From positions 1,736,001 to 1,800,000 of the forward strand of contig JAAFYY010000001.1 in assembly GCA_014284505.1 (NCBI GenBank): a stretch of DNA of 64,000 nucleotides, in the 5' to 3' direction. The position numbers and the translations under genes are program-made. The stretch comes from Streptacidiphilus sp. 4-A2. GTDB lineage: Bacteria > Actinomycetota > Actinomycetes > Streptomycetales > Streptomycetaceae. Shown here piece after piece: positions 29,301 through 38,281 of this stretch; the stretch's first letter is position 1, and each line of letters opens with the position of its first letter. The notes under the pieces were generated by a model. That model saw only the letters and a list, made by a program, of their open reading frames with translations, was not told the DNA's origin and did no database searches.

Positions 29301-29549
29301 GGCGATGTGCTGGTAGGGCTCGCCGTCGGCGACCCGGAAGGTGGTGCGCAGGGACTCGTGCCGGTCCACCAGCTGTTGCAGCGAGCGGTGCAGCGCGCCG
29401 GTGTCCAGGACGCCGCTCAGCCGCAGCGCCAGGACCAGGTTGTAGGCGCTGTTGCCGCCGGTGAAGTGGTCCAGGAACCACAGTCGGCGCTGGGCGATGG
29501 AGACCGGTGCGGTCCGGGCCGGGCCGCTGTGGCCGTTTGTGTGCGTCAC
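26379..29549 (-). CDS. NRPS module C-A-T with atypical A domain, frameshifted
   Basis: The start is GTG 29547-29549, overlapping the KS-T stop. C domain: VSIAQRRLWFLDHFTGGNSA and VICHHTISDGWSMGRFLQEL. A domain: LSYAELAGQAGRIAGRLAG, VSCTSGSTGEPGMVGVPHAG (A3, where Lys is replaced by Gly), SGFDVSVQELLWPL (A4), SHLYGPAEASTGVTGW (A5), LYRTGDLACW (A7) and LGRNDQQLKVRGFRIEPGEI (A8). A10 reads LGPNGQVDRAAL with Gln for the catalytic Lys. T domain: FFEIGG then DSLKSIQVAHRA after an indel. The code reads D V Q H L G L T G, with no known match. The A domain may be inactive and the T domain charged in trans. Several indels between 28100 and 26500. Confidence 0.8.
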   Translation of the reverse strand: MTHTNGHSGPARTAPVSIAQRRLWFLDHFTGGNSAYNLVLALRLSGVLDTGALHRSLQQLVDRHESLRTTFRVADGEPYQHIAAAMELALPVTDLSGTPGPERLARASELVEDDTLHVFDLAEGPLIRTGLLRLDEQDHVLSVICHHTISDGWSMGRFLQELSVLYSAQLAGAEAGLDPLPMQFGEYAAREREELLGERARTALERLRERLAGAPPVLDLPTSRTRPAVQGFEGDACNLELSPELWQQVAAVSRQHRVTPFMTTLAAFALLLSRLSGAKDLVVGSPSAGRTSSAVEPLIGMFVNTMPLRVDLSGDPTFAELLLRARRTALNAFADQGVPLDQLVTELRLDRATSHDPLFQIMFALQQPLTVPELDGLVVEVLPVRPPSTFTDLWLEIRPFRDRAMATFRYRTELFDAPTVERMAGQFRTLLGAALDAPQSPAAGLPLMGKDQADEILHDWSRGADEHPWDGPVHELIERQAGARRPGRRGLRGLRAELRGAGRAGRADRRPAGRAGRGRGRCGGALSAARPGTGPLGPGRAARRRSLAAAVARGPARRLSRLVRLSGAAQVLTTAALAGVFADAGVPVLAVDDDDARRSGARPAAVAPLDLAYVSCTSGSTGEPGMVGVPHAGLADRIHGVQQSQQLTPEDRVLQHSPSGFDVSVQELLWPLTVGATLVMAAPGEGPGPGDLVDLIEREAVTTVHVVPPTLEALLDQPDLHRCGSLRRVLAGGQALPAPLAARCLSRLPVRLSHLYGPAEASTGVTGWLCRSESDAPGSAGEARVPIGRPTAGAEVYVLDELLRPVPVGCPASCTSAGRPGPGLPGPARADRRPLRAAPVRPHPGARLYRTGDLACWRADSTLDLLGRNDQQLKVRGFRIEPGEIEHVLRTHPGCATRRSAPPGRPGGRRTGPDRLPVATGEPEPEAFTAAVHERLRSSCPRTWSRAGWCAARPPARPERPGRPRGAGAARPEPPRAGPGAPGRAGADPHRHLVRGAGPAADRCRRGLLRDRRDSLKSIQVAHRAREAGLVIRVIELFHHPTVKELAERLRQRADT

Positions 29550-31670
29550 GCCGTCCCCCGGGTTTCGCTGTCGGTGGCGTGCAGGAGGGCCAGCAGGTCC
29601 ACGACCACGGCGGCGAACTCGGGGACCGTGGGCGCGTCGAAGACCGCCTCCAGCGGCGGGGAGACCCCGAACTCGTCCTCGACCAGCGAGAGCAGCTGGA
29701 CCGCGCTCAGGGAGTCGCCGCCGAGCTCGAAGAAGTCCCGGTCGCCCTGGTCCTCGCTGTCGCCCAGGACCTTGCTGAAGAGCACCGCCAGCCGGTCCTC
29801 GACGGCCTCCGGGGCGGTTGCCCCGGCGTCGGGTGCCAGGTCCCCGGCCACCGCGGCCGCCTGGGCCGGGCGGTCGCGGACAAAGGGCTCGGGCCGGACC
29901 AGGTGCGGGCGGCGCTCGAAGGGATAGGTGGGCAACGGCACCCGGCGCGGGCGCGCGCCGGTGTACAGCCGCTCCCAGTCGACCTGGGCGCCCTCCTGCC
30001 AGAGCCGGCCGAGCGCGCCGAGCAGCGCGGCCCGCTCCTGCTCGGGGAGGTCCTGGTCGGGCTGCTCCGCGCCGAGCAGGTCCAGCAGTGCCTGCGGGTC
30101 CTGCGGCAGCGCCGGGTCGACCGGGGCCGGGGCCGCGGCGGGGGCGGTCAGCGCGGCGACCGCGGCGGCGTGGTCGGCGCAGACCAGGTAGCGGCGGTGC
30201 GCGAAGGCATGCCGCCCCAGCTGGAGCGTGCCGGCGACCTCCGCCAGCGACAGCTCCGGGTGCCGCAGCAGGTGCTGTGCCAGCCGCTCGGAGGCCGCCG
30301 CCAGCGCCTGCGGGCTGCGGGCGGAGAGCACCAGCAGCCGGCTGCGCCCGGCGGGCCCGGCCGGGAGCGGAGTGCGCGGGGCCTCCTCCAGGACCACATG
30401 GGCGTTGGTGCCGCCGATGCCGAAGGAGCTGACGCCGGCCCGGCGCGGGGACGCGGAGGCCTCCCAGTCGCGGCGCTCGGTGTTCACGGTGAAGGGGCCG
30501 GTGGCGAAGTCGATGGCCGGGTTGGGCCGCTCGAAGTGCAGGGTGGCGGGCACCGTGCGGTGCTCCAGCGCGAGGACGGCCTTGATCAGCCCGGCCACGC
30601 CGGCGGCGGTGTCGGTGTGGCCGATGTTGGTCTTCACCGAGCCGAGCAGGACCGATCCGGGGGTCACCGCCGGGCTGCGGAACGCCTGGGTCAGCGCGTT
30701 GACCTCGATCGGGTCGCCGACCGGGGTCCCGGTGCCGTGGGCCTCGACATAGGAGATGGTCTCGGGCTCCACCTCGGCCGCCGCGTGCGCCAGCCGGATC
30801 ACCTCGGCCTGGGCCGCGACGCCGGGCGCGGTGAAACCGGCCCGGTCGTGCCCGTCGTTGTTCACCGCGGAGCCCGGATCACCGCGTGCACATGGTCGCC
30901 GTCGTCCAGCGCGTCCTGGGCCCGGCGCAGCACCACGACACCGGCCCCGTCGCCGCCGACAATGCCCTTGGCGTCCGCGGAGAAGGTACGGCAGCGGCCG
31001 TCCGGCGACATGGTGCCGCCCTCGCGGTAGTAGTAGCCGGAGCGGGGCATCCGCAGCGAGACGCCGCCGGCCAGCGCCACGTCGCACTCACCGGCCAGCA
31101 GCGCCCGGCTCGCCTCGTGCACGGCGACCAGCGACGTCGAGCAGGCCGTCATCACCGCGATGCTGGGCCCGGTCAGGCCGAGCTTGTAGGACACCCGGGT
31201 GGACAGGTGCTCGGGTTCGTTGGCGATGAGCAGCGCGAGGCCGTCCAGCCCGGGGAACCGGTCGGCCTGGGCCTCCACCACCGAGCCGTACGCGTTGCGG
31301 CCGGCCCCGGCGAAGACGCCCACCGTCCCGGGCGTGGCCCGGGGGTCGTAGCCGGCGCGCTCCAGCGCCTCCCAGGCACACTCCAGGAACACCTGGTGCT
31401 GCGGGTTGAGCAGGTGGCGTCCCGGTTGGAGAACTGGAAGAAGTCGGCGTCGAACTCCCCGATCCGTCGACGGCCCGTGCATGGGGACATAGCGCGGGTC
31501 GGTCACGTCGGGGTCGTGGCCCCACTCTCCAGCTCCTGCCGGGAGAAGGGGCGTACCGAGTCGACGCCGGCGACCAGGTTCTCCCAGTACTCCTCGGGCG
31601 TCGAGGCGCCGGGGAAGCGGCAGGCCATGCCGACGACGGCGATGTGCGTGTCGTTGTCCTCGCCGATCAT
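29546..31670 (-). CDS. PKS protein KS-T lacking an AT domain, frameshifted
   Basis: ATG 31668-31670 overlaps the previous stop (ATGA). The N-terminus HIAVVGMACRFPGASTPEEY is a KS start. KS catalytic residues are complete: MTACSTSLVAVHEASRALLA (Cys), SYVEAHGTGTPVGDPIEVNA (His) and SVKTNIGHTDTAAGVAGLIK (His). After the KS come the linker LLVLSARSPQALAAASERLA, the post-AT-like segment RRVPLPTYPFERRPHLV and a carrier domain DFFELGGDSLSAVQLLSLVE. There is no AT, KR, DH or ER, and about 190 residues replace the AT. Indels near 31530, 31420 and 30875. It should add one C2 unit as a beta-ketone, with malonyl loaded in trans. Confidence 0.85.
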
Positions 31671-34600
31671 GTGTCAGTCCTTCCAACAGGGGTGGGGTTG
31701 GTCCGCCGGTTCTGGGCGCGCATGGCCCTGAGCCGGGCGTTGCCGCGCCGCAGGCGTGCGGCGGCGGGATCGTCCGCGGGGTCGGCCGGGTCGGCCGCCT
31801 CCCCGCGGGCGGGTGTGGGGACGTCCTGGCCGGGCGGGGTCTCCGCCGCTTCCAGGTGCCGGGCCAGTGCTGCGACCGTGGGGTACTCGAAGAGCGTGAG
31901 GACGGACACCTCGCGCCCCGACTCCCGGCCGAGGATGTCGCGGACCGTCGCCAGCAGCAGCGAGTGCCCGCCGATGTCGAAGAAGTTGTCGTGGCTGCCG
32001 AAGCGGTCGTGGCCCAGCGCCTTGGCCCAGACGCCGCTGATCTCCTGCTCCAGTGGGGTCCGCTGGGCGTCGGCGCCGGCCGTGGCGGCGACGGGTGCGG
32101 CCAGCGGCACGGCCTGTCCGGCCAGCGCGGCCCGGTCGACCTTGCCGTTGGAGGTCAGCGGCAGCGAGGCGAGCACCTGGTAGTCGTGCGGGCGCATATA
32201 GGCCGGCAGCCGGCGGCCCACATGCTCGTGCAGCTGCGCGCGGTCGGGCGGGGCCGCCGGGTCGGCGAGCACCAGATAGGCGGTCAGGTCCAGTTCGGAG
32301 CCGCCGGCCGCGGTCGGCACGACGCCGACGATGGCGTCCCGTACCCCGGGGTGGGCCCGCAGCACGTTCTCGATCTCACCGGCCTCGATCCGGAAGCCCC
32401 GGACCTTCAGCTGGTGGTCGTTGCGGCCCAGGAAGTCGAAGGTGCCGTCGGAGCGGCGGCGGACCAGGTCGCCGGTGCGGTACAGCCGTGCCCCCGGGGT
32501 GCGGCTGAACGGGTGCGGCACGAAGCGGTCGGCGGTCAGCTCGGGCCGGCCCAGGTAGCCCCGGGCCAGGGCGACCCCGCCGAGGTACAGCTCGCCGGAC
32601 ATCCCGACCGGGACCGGCCGCAGCCGCTCGTCCAGCACATAGGCCTCGGTGCCCGGGATCGGCCGGCCGATGTCCGGCAGGGCCTCGCGCCCGTGCGGGG
32701 CGGCGGTGACCGTCCCGAGGTCGCCACGACCGTGGCCTCGGTCGGCCCGTAGTTGTTGACTAGCCGGAAGGGCAGTTCCCGGCGGCCGATGCCGTGCAGC
32801 CGGTCGCCGCCGGTCAGCACGCGCGCGGCGCGCGCCGGAGGCCGGCCAGGACACCTCGGCCATCCGCTCGACCAGCGGGGTCGGCACAAAGCAGCAGGTC
32901 ACCTTTCGGTCGACCAGCCAGTCGGTCAGTTCCCAGGGCGACAGCACGGTGCCCGCGTCCGGTATCTCCAGGGTGGCTCCGGCGGCCAGCGCCGGCCAGA
33001 TCTCCCAGACCGAGGCGTCGAAGCCCGGGGCGGCGATCAGCGCGGTCCGGTCGTCCGGGCCCAGGCCGAACTCCCGGTGGTGCCAGGCGACCAGGTTGCC
33101 CAGCGCCCGGTGCTCGATCATCACGCCCTTGGGCACGCCGGTCGAACCCGAGGTGTAGATCACATAGGCGAGGTCGGTGGGCTGCGCCCGGTCCGGCTGC
33201 CCGGCGGCGGACCGGGGTTCGGGGTGTTCCGGCCCGGCGAGGACCGCGTCCAGGGTGAGCAGCTGCCCGAGGCCGGGTATCGCGGCGTTCTTCGGGTCCG
33301 TCAGGGTGAGCAGCGGGCGGGCCTCGGCCAGCACCGCGGCCAGCCTGCCGGGCGGGTTGGCCGGGTCCAGCGGGAGGTAGGCGGCGCCGCTCTTGAGGAT
33401 GCCGAACTGGGCGGTGACCAGGTCGGCGCCGCGCGGCAGGCGGGTCGCCACCAGGCTGCCCGGGCCGGCCCCGAGCGCGCGCAGCCGGGCGGCCACCCGC
33501 TCGGCCCGCCGGTCGAGTTCGGCGTACGACAGGGCCAGCTCGTCGGTCCGCACCGCGATGGCGTCGGGCCGTTCCCTGACCCGGCGCTCCACCAGCCGGT
33601 CGACGCACTCGGCGCCCGGCACCGGCGGTTCCAGGGAACCCGCCAGTACGGTCCGCTCCTCCTGCGCGCCCAGCACCGGCAGCGCGGACACGGGGCGTCC
33701 GGCGCGGCCAGGGCCGCCGCCAGCAGCCGCAGAAACCGCTCGCCGAGCAGTTGCGCCGTGGCCGGCTCGAACACGTCGCTCTGGTAGCCCATCCAGCCCT
33801 CGGCCCGGTCGGCGCCCCAGGCCAGGTGCAGGGTGAGTTCGAACTTGGCGGTCTCGGTCCGGATCGGCACCGGGCTCGCGGTCAGACCGGGAAGCCGCAG
33901 GGCGCGGCGACCACGTCCTCGTACGTGAACACGCTCTGGAACACCGGGTGCCGCGAGGTCAGCCGGTCGGGCTGGAGTTCCTCGACCACCTGCTGGAAGG
34001 GCAGGTCCTGGTACTCGTGACCGGCCAGGAAGGTGTCCCGGACCTGGAGCAGCAGCTCGGCGAAGGTGATGCCGGGGCGCAGCCGCACCCGTACCGGCAG
34101 CATATTGACGAACAGCCCGACGATTCCCTCGACGTCCAGCGTGGTGCGGCCGCTGACCGGTACGCCGATGACGACCTCCTCGGCACCGCTCAGCCGGGAC
34201 AGCAGCGCGGCATACGCGCCGAGCAGCAGGACGAACTTGGTGACCCGCTGACGGACCGACAGCGTCTGTGCCTGCTGCGCGAGTTGGGGCGGCAGCTGGA
34301 AGGAGCGGGCGTCACCGGCGTTGCTCTGCACGCCCGGGTGCGGCCAGTCGGTGGGCATCGAGAGCTGCGCGGGCGCACCGTCCAGCTGCCCGCGCCAGTA
34401 CGCCATGGCCTCGGCGCGGCGCGGACCGGCCAGCATCCGCCGCTCCTCGGCGGCGTAGTCCCGGTAGTCGTGCGGGGCGGCGGGGGGCGCGTCGGTCCGG
34501 CCTTCGAGGGCCGCGGTGTAGTCGAGGCCCAGATCGCGTTCGACGATGCCCATCGACCAGCCGTCGACCACGATGTGGTGGAAGGCGAGCACCAGGACGT

Positions 34601-35003
34601 GGTCGTCCGCGGCCAGCCGGATCAGTCCGGCCCGGAACACCGGCCCGTGCACCAGGTCGAACGACCCGAGGGCGAGCCGGTCCACCTGCTCGTCCAGCGC
34701 ACGCTCCCGGGCCGGGGCGGGCAGGTCGGACAGGTCGGTGACGGTGAACGGCACGGTGGCGCCGGGGGCGATCCGCAGCACCGGCACGCCGTCCACCAGC
34801 GGGAAGGTGGCACGCAGCAGACTGTGGCGCTCGGCCAGCCGGGCGACGGCCCGCTCCATGGCGGCCGGGTCCAGCGGACCGTGCAGCCGGGTGGCCTTCG
34901 GCACGTTGTACTCGCTGCCGTCCGGCCTCAACTGCCAGAAGAACCAGAGTCGTTGCTGCGCCGACGAAAGCGGCGAGGATTCCTGCCTGGCACTATCGGA
35001 CAT
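31667..35003 (-). CDS. NRPS module C-A-T, leucine code, frameshifted
   Basis: ATG 35001-35003 follows GGAGAG. C domain: PLSSAQQRLWFFWQLRPDGS and LAFHHIVVDGWSMGIVERDL. A domain: YVIYTSGSTGVPKGVMIEHR (A3), PGFDASVWEIWPALAAGATL (A4), RLVNNYGPTEATVVATSG (A5), LGRNDHQLKVRGFRIEAGEI (A8) and LTSNGKVDRAALAG (A10 Lys present). T domain: NFFDIGGHSLLLATVRDILG. The code read across one indel near 32840 is D A W F L G N V V plus K, a published leucine signature. Other indels near 33895 and 33690. It accepts the residue on the PCP encoded upstream and passes its product to the KS. Confidence 0.85.
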
Positions 35004-35381
35004 TGCTCTCCATCGGGTCGGCCGCGGCGTCCGCCCCGGCGAGCCGGCGCGCGGTGAAGGTGGTGAGCTCACCGATTGTCGGGTGGTCGAAGAAAGCCCC
35101 CAGGGGTACCTCCACCGCGAGTGCCCGCCGCATGCGGGAGATCACCTGCGAGGCGGTCAGCGAATGGCCGCCCAGCTCGAAGAAGTCGGCGTCGGCGGGG
35201 AGCCCGTCCAGGCGCAGGACGTCCTCCCAGATCCGGGTGATCGAACGCTGAAGTTCGTCCAGGGAAATAAGTTCATCCGGAATTTCACCGGCAGGGCCAG
35301 GAGCGTCACCCCGGGTATCACCGGATGTCGCCTCCGGCTGCTGCTGCACTGCGTTGTTCGTCGATTGCCCCTGGGGGTCAT
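34993..35381 (-). CDS. free-standing peptidyl carrier protein
   Basis: The best start is ATG 35379-35381 with GAGAGGAAG upstream. It requires one extra C in the CCCCC run right after it, giving MTPQGQSTNNAVQQQ in frame with the rest. The carrier domain is ELQRSITRIWEDVLRLDGLP, DADFFELGGHSLTASQVISR with the phosphopantetheine Ser, and FFDHPTIGELTTFTARRLAG. It ends SNVR with TAG at 34993, overlapping the next NRPS start by 11 bases. As the first gene of the operon it is the likely loading carrier of the assembly line, to be charged by the free-standing A domain. Confidence 0.78.
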
Positions 35382-36025
35382 GGCCGCAGGCTTCCTCTCT
35401 GTCCGATGTTCTGGCTGAGGCGATTCGATTCGGGCCTGCCGCAAAGCCCCGCCCGCACCGCATCCGGGCTCGGCGCCGATCCCAAGATGAATGGCGAAGG
35501 GGGCGAAAGGCAACAGCACTTCCCCTTGAGGCAGCGACAGCTTCACATTGGGGCAGTGGCGCCGTGAACGCCGCCGGCAAGGACTGATCGCGTCGGGAGG
35601 ACCGTTCAGAGCGGGGCTTTACGGAAGAACCGCCGACAGGGCTTCGGCCGGCAGTTCGAAAGCGCCCGAAAGGGCAAGGACGAGGCGGCTGATTGGACAC
35701 GGAGCGAACCGGTCGGCGGCGGCCGGGGATGGTGCGCGACAGCACGTCAGCGGCCCGGCTCCCCCGGCGCGGCCAGCCCTTACGACCCTTCCGCCGGACA
35801 AGGCGGGTCCGACCGCCCGGCGATGGCATTCCGACAGATGGGACCTGCGTCACAGCTGATGTCAACTTGCGTCCACATCATGATCGTTCTAGCCTTCAAC
35901 CGTCGCTTGGAGCCACTCTGACCGCTTTGGTCCGAGGGCCCGGACGATGCTCGGAAGCACTGTGACGGCGCACTCCGGAGGCCTTCCGGGAATTCCCGTC
36001 CGACGCACAGCCGGGGGCTGACTTG
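35382..36025. promoter_or_regulatory. divergent control region of the NRPS/PKS cluster
   Basis: These 644 bases separate the divergent PCP and LuxR-type regulator genes. No convincing gene is seen; short ORFs here lack family features. A dyad TGATGT-N12-ACATCA lies at 35857-35880, followed by a locally AT-richer stretch (35875-35900), about 145 bases before the regulator start. It is a candidate binding site for the cluster regulator, with promoters for both directions expected here. Confidence 0.4.
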
Positions 36026-36674
36026 ATGAGTGACAAGCCCACGAAGCCCATCACCGTGGCAGTTCTCGCCAATGACCCGGTGACCGGGGAGGGACTGTCA
36101 GCTGGCTTTCAGCATGCACTGACATCACTGCCTGCCACGGGAACAGACGGCACCCCCCGCCGACGTTCTCCTGGTGCTGGCCACGGAGATATCCGGGGAC
36201 ACCCTGTCCCATGTGGAGCGGTTCCGGCAGGAGAACCCGAAGCGGATGCCGCCGGTGGTGATGGTCGCCCACGAGTTCCCCGAGCACCACATACTCCGGG
36301 CCGTCGACCTCGGGCTGGTGAGTTATCTGCACCGGCAGGAGAACGGATTCGACGAGATCAGACGCGCCGTGGTGGAAGCGGCCTCCGGCGGCCGGAGTTC
36401 ACCCTCGGCCCTGCAACAGGCACTGATCGGCCACATCAAGGCGATCAGGGACAATGTACTGATCCCGCACGGCCTGAATATCGCCGGTCTGGACAACCGT
36501 GAGATCGAAGTACTGCGCTTCCTCGCCGACGGCCTGAGCAACAAGCAGATCGCCGAGAAGCTCAGCTATTCGGAGCGGACCGTGAAGAGCATCGTGCACA
36601 GCGTCGTCATCCGCCTCAACCTGCGCAACCGCACCCACGCGGTGGTCTACGCCGTACGCACCGGCGCCATCTGA
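36026..36674 (+). CDS. LuxR-type transcriptional regulator with degenerate receiver, frameshifted
   Basis: The start is ATG 36026 (MSDKPTKPITVAVLANDPVT). After an indel near 36155 the receiver-like part reads DVLLVLATEISGDTLSHVER, PPVVMVAHEFPEHHILRAVD and YLHRQENGFDEIRRAVVEAA. The usual phosphorylated Asp is missing (LVLATEIS stands there). The HTH is intact: LDNREIEVLRFLADGLSNKQ and LSYSERTVKSIVHSVVIRLN. It is divergent from the NRPS operon and the likely cluster-specific regulator. Because the acidic pocket is altered it probably does not need phosphorylation and may respond to a ligand. Confidence 0.8.
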
Positions 36675-36845
36675 ACACCCCGCCAAGCGGGCTCACCGGG
36701 CCCCGGGAAAGACACCGCCGCAGACCGAGCGGAACTGCTTTCAGATGGCGCTCGCTCAGTGGGGATCGACGCCGGCCGGGTCATGCTTCTGGCCTGCCGG
36801 GCACACCAGTAGGGGCGCAGGCGGGCGCGACCGCCGGGGGCGGGT

Positions 36846-37487
36846 TCAGAGGTCCGTGAGCCAGGGGTGGCCCGGGTGTACCTGGGTGAGCAGGCTTGCG
36901 AGGGTGCCGCGCTGACCTGGCGTCAGATACGGGAGGGTGCCGTGGAAGTCGGCCTGGTCCTTGGGGCGGGCATGCTTGGCCTTGAACAGCAGTACCAGTT
37001 CCGGCGCCAGATAGGGGATGCCGTCCGGGGTGCGGTGGATGATGTCGCGGTAGGGAAGCCGGATCGTCTCATCCCTGCGGCAGATCCAGGTGTCGCCGTC
37101 GTGCGGTTCGCGGAACACGTCGAGCAGGTAGTTGCCGGTGGCCGGGTCGCGCAGCCAGGTCTGGTGCACCGCGGCCAGCACCTCCGGCGTGGGGCTCTCC
37201 CAGATCCGGCCGCTGCCGACCCCGTCGAAGTGGTACCCGGGGAAGCGGTCGCGCACCTCCGGGAAGCCCGCGGCCGGGACGGCGACCTCGATGTCCCCGT
37301 GGGCGCGTGTCTGCCTGCCGCGGAAGAGGTCCAGCGCCCAGCCGGCGGCGACGCACCAGGGCGCGTCCAGGCCGACCAGCCGGCGTGCCACCTCGCCCGG
37401 CGTCCAGGCGGAGGACCACCTGGCGTCCAGGGCCTCGATCTCGGCGGCCGACAACTCGGCGCCGCCGTCCGGAAGCTGCTCGCTCAC
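36846..37487 (-). CDS. nucleotidyltransferase-fold protein (aminoglycoside adenylyltransferase-like)
   Basis: Intact, 213 aa, GTG start. The nucleotidyltransferase signature is CVAAGWALDLFRGRQTRAHG followed by DIEVAVP (GG/GW...D-x-E pattern), with LPYRDIIHRTPDGIPYLAPE and VLLFKAKHARPKDQADFHG downstream, as in the PF10706-like group. Members adenylylate small molecules or act as orphan toxins; the substrate is unknown. No good ribosome-binding site is visible before the GTG. It ends just upstream of a region with no other gene and is divergent from the sigma factor. Confidence 0.75.
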   Translation of the reverse strand: MSEQLPDGGAELSAAEIEALDARWSSAWTPGEVARRLVGLDAPWCVAAGWALDLFRGRQTRAHGDIEVAVPAAGFPEVRDRFPGYHFDGVGSGRIWESPTPEVLAAVHQTWLRDPATGNYLLDVFREPHDGDTWICRRDETIRLPYRDIIHRTPDGIPYLAPELVLLFKAKHARPKDQADFHGTLPYLTPGQRGTLASLLTQVHPGHPWLTDL

Positions 37488-37634
37488 CGGAGGAATCTAC
37501 CAGCCGCCCCGGGCGGCGGCGCGGCTCCGGCCGCCACCCGACCGGCCCCTCGCCGGGCACCCCGCCTGCCACCTGCAAAAATGAACCCGGAGTCAGGCTG
37601 CAACAGAAACGCGGCGTCGTGGCGTTAGTGAGGT

Positions 37635-38192
37635 ATGGAGCACATGACAGCCACTGGTACGGCGACACTCTTCCCGTCCCGCGCGCAGGATCCTGTCGAT
37701 TTCCAGGAGTTCGCGGTGGGCCGGGGCGGGCAGCTGTTCCGGACAGCGTTCCTGCTCACAGCGGGGGATGCGCACCTGGCCGAGGATCTGGTGCAGGAGG
37801 CGCTGGGGCGGATGTTCGCCCGCTGGGGGCGGCTGTCGAAGATCGACAATCTCTCCGGCTACGCCCAGACGGTGCTGGTCAACGTCTTCATATCGCAGCG
37901 CCGCAAGCGCAGTAACGGTGAGCTGCCCACCGAGTCCCTGGCGGAGCGGGCAGGGGGCACAGCGGAGGACGAGGATCCGGCGCTGCGGGTGACCCTGCTG
38001 GCCGCGCTGCGGCAGCTCGCGCCGCAGGACCGCGCGGTGCTGGTGCTCCGCTACTGGGAGGACCGGAGCGTGGAGGAGACAGCGGCCGCCCTGCGGCTGA
38101 CCTCCACGGCGGTGCGCTCACGCAGCAGTCGGGCGCTGGAGCGCTTGCGCGGGGTGCTGGGCAGCAGCTTTGCCGAGATCTCCGAGCGCTGA
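37635..38192 (+). CDS. SigE-family ECF RNA polymerase sigma factor
   Basis: Intact, 185 aa. Region 2: LFRTAFLLTAGDAHLAEDLV and QEALGRMFARWGRLSKIDN, with SGYAQTVLVNVFISQRRKRS. Region 4: LRQLAPQDRAVLVLRYWEDR and SVEETAAALRLTSTAVRSRS. ATG 37635 is taken; ATG 37644 is in frame and also possible. The next gene, 89 bases downstream in the same direction, encodes a one-pass membrane protein and is the probable partner that senses the signal. Confidence 0.88.
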   Translation: MEHMTATGTATLFPSRAQDPVDFQEFAVGRGGQLFRTAFLLTAGDAHLAEDLVQEALGRMFARWGRLSKIDNLSGYAQTVLVNVFISQRRKRSNGELPTESLAERAGGTAEDEDPALRVTLLAALRQLAPQDRAVLVLRYWEDRSVEETAAALRLTSTAVRSRSSRALERLRGVLGSSFAEISER

Positions 38193-38281
38193 CCGTCCCG
38201 GAAATCAGAGCTCCCACCGATCACGGATCACCGACTCACCGACTCACTGACTCACCGATCTGGAAAGCAGAGGTATACGGC

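Noticed and set aside
28128..29927. Nearly 600-codon open frame on the plus strand through the NRPS/PKS region
   Set aside because: It runs antisense through a condensation domain and the KS-T carrier domain and shows no domain of its own.
10278..36674. Assignment of the dioxygenase plus NRPS/PKS to a detoxin/rimosamide-type cluster
   Set aside because: The dioxygenase sits in a separate coupled operon 9 kb away, two-component and phospholipase genes lie between, and no proline code is seen.
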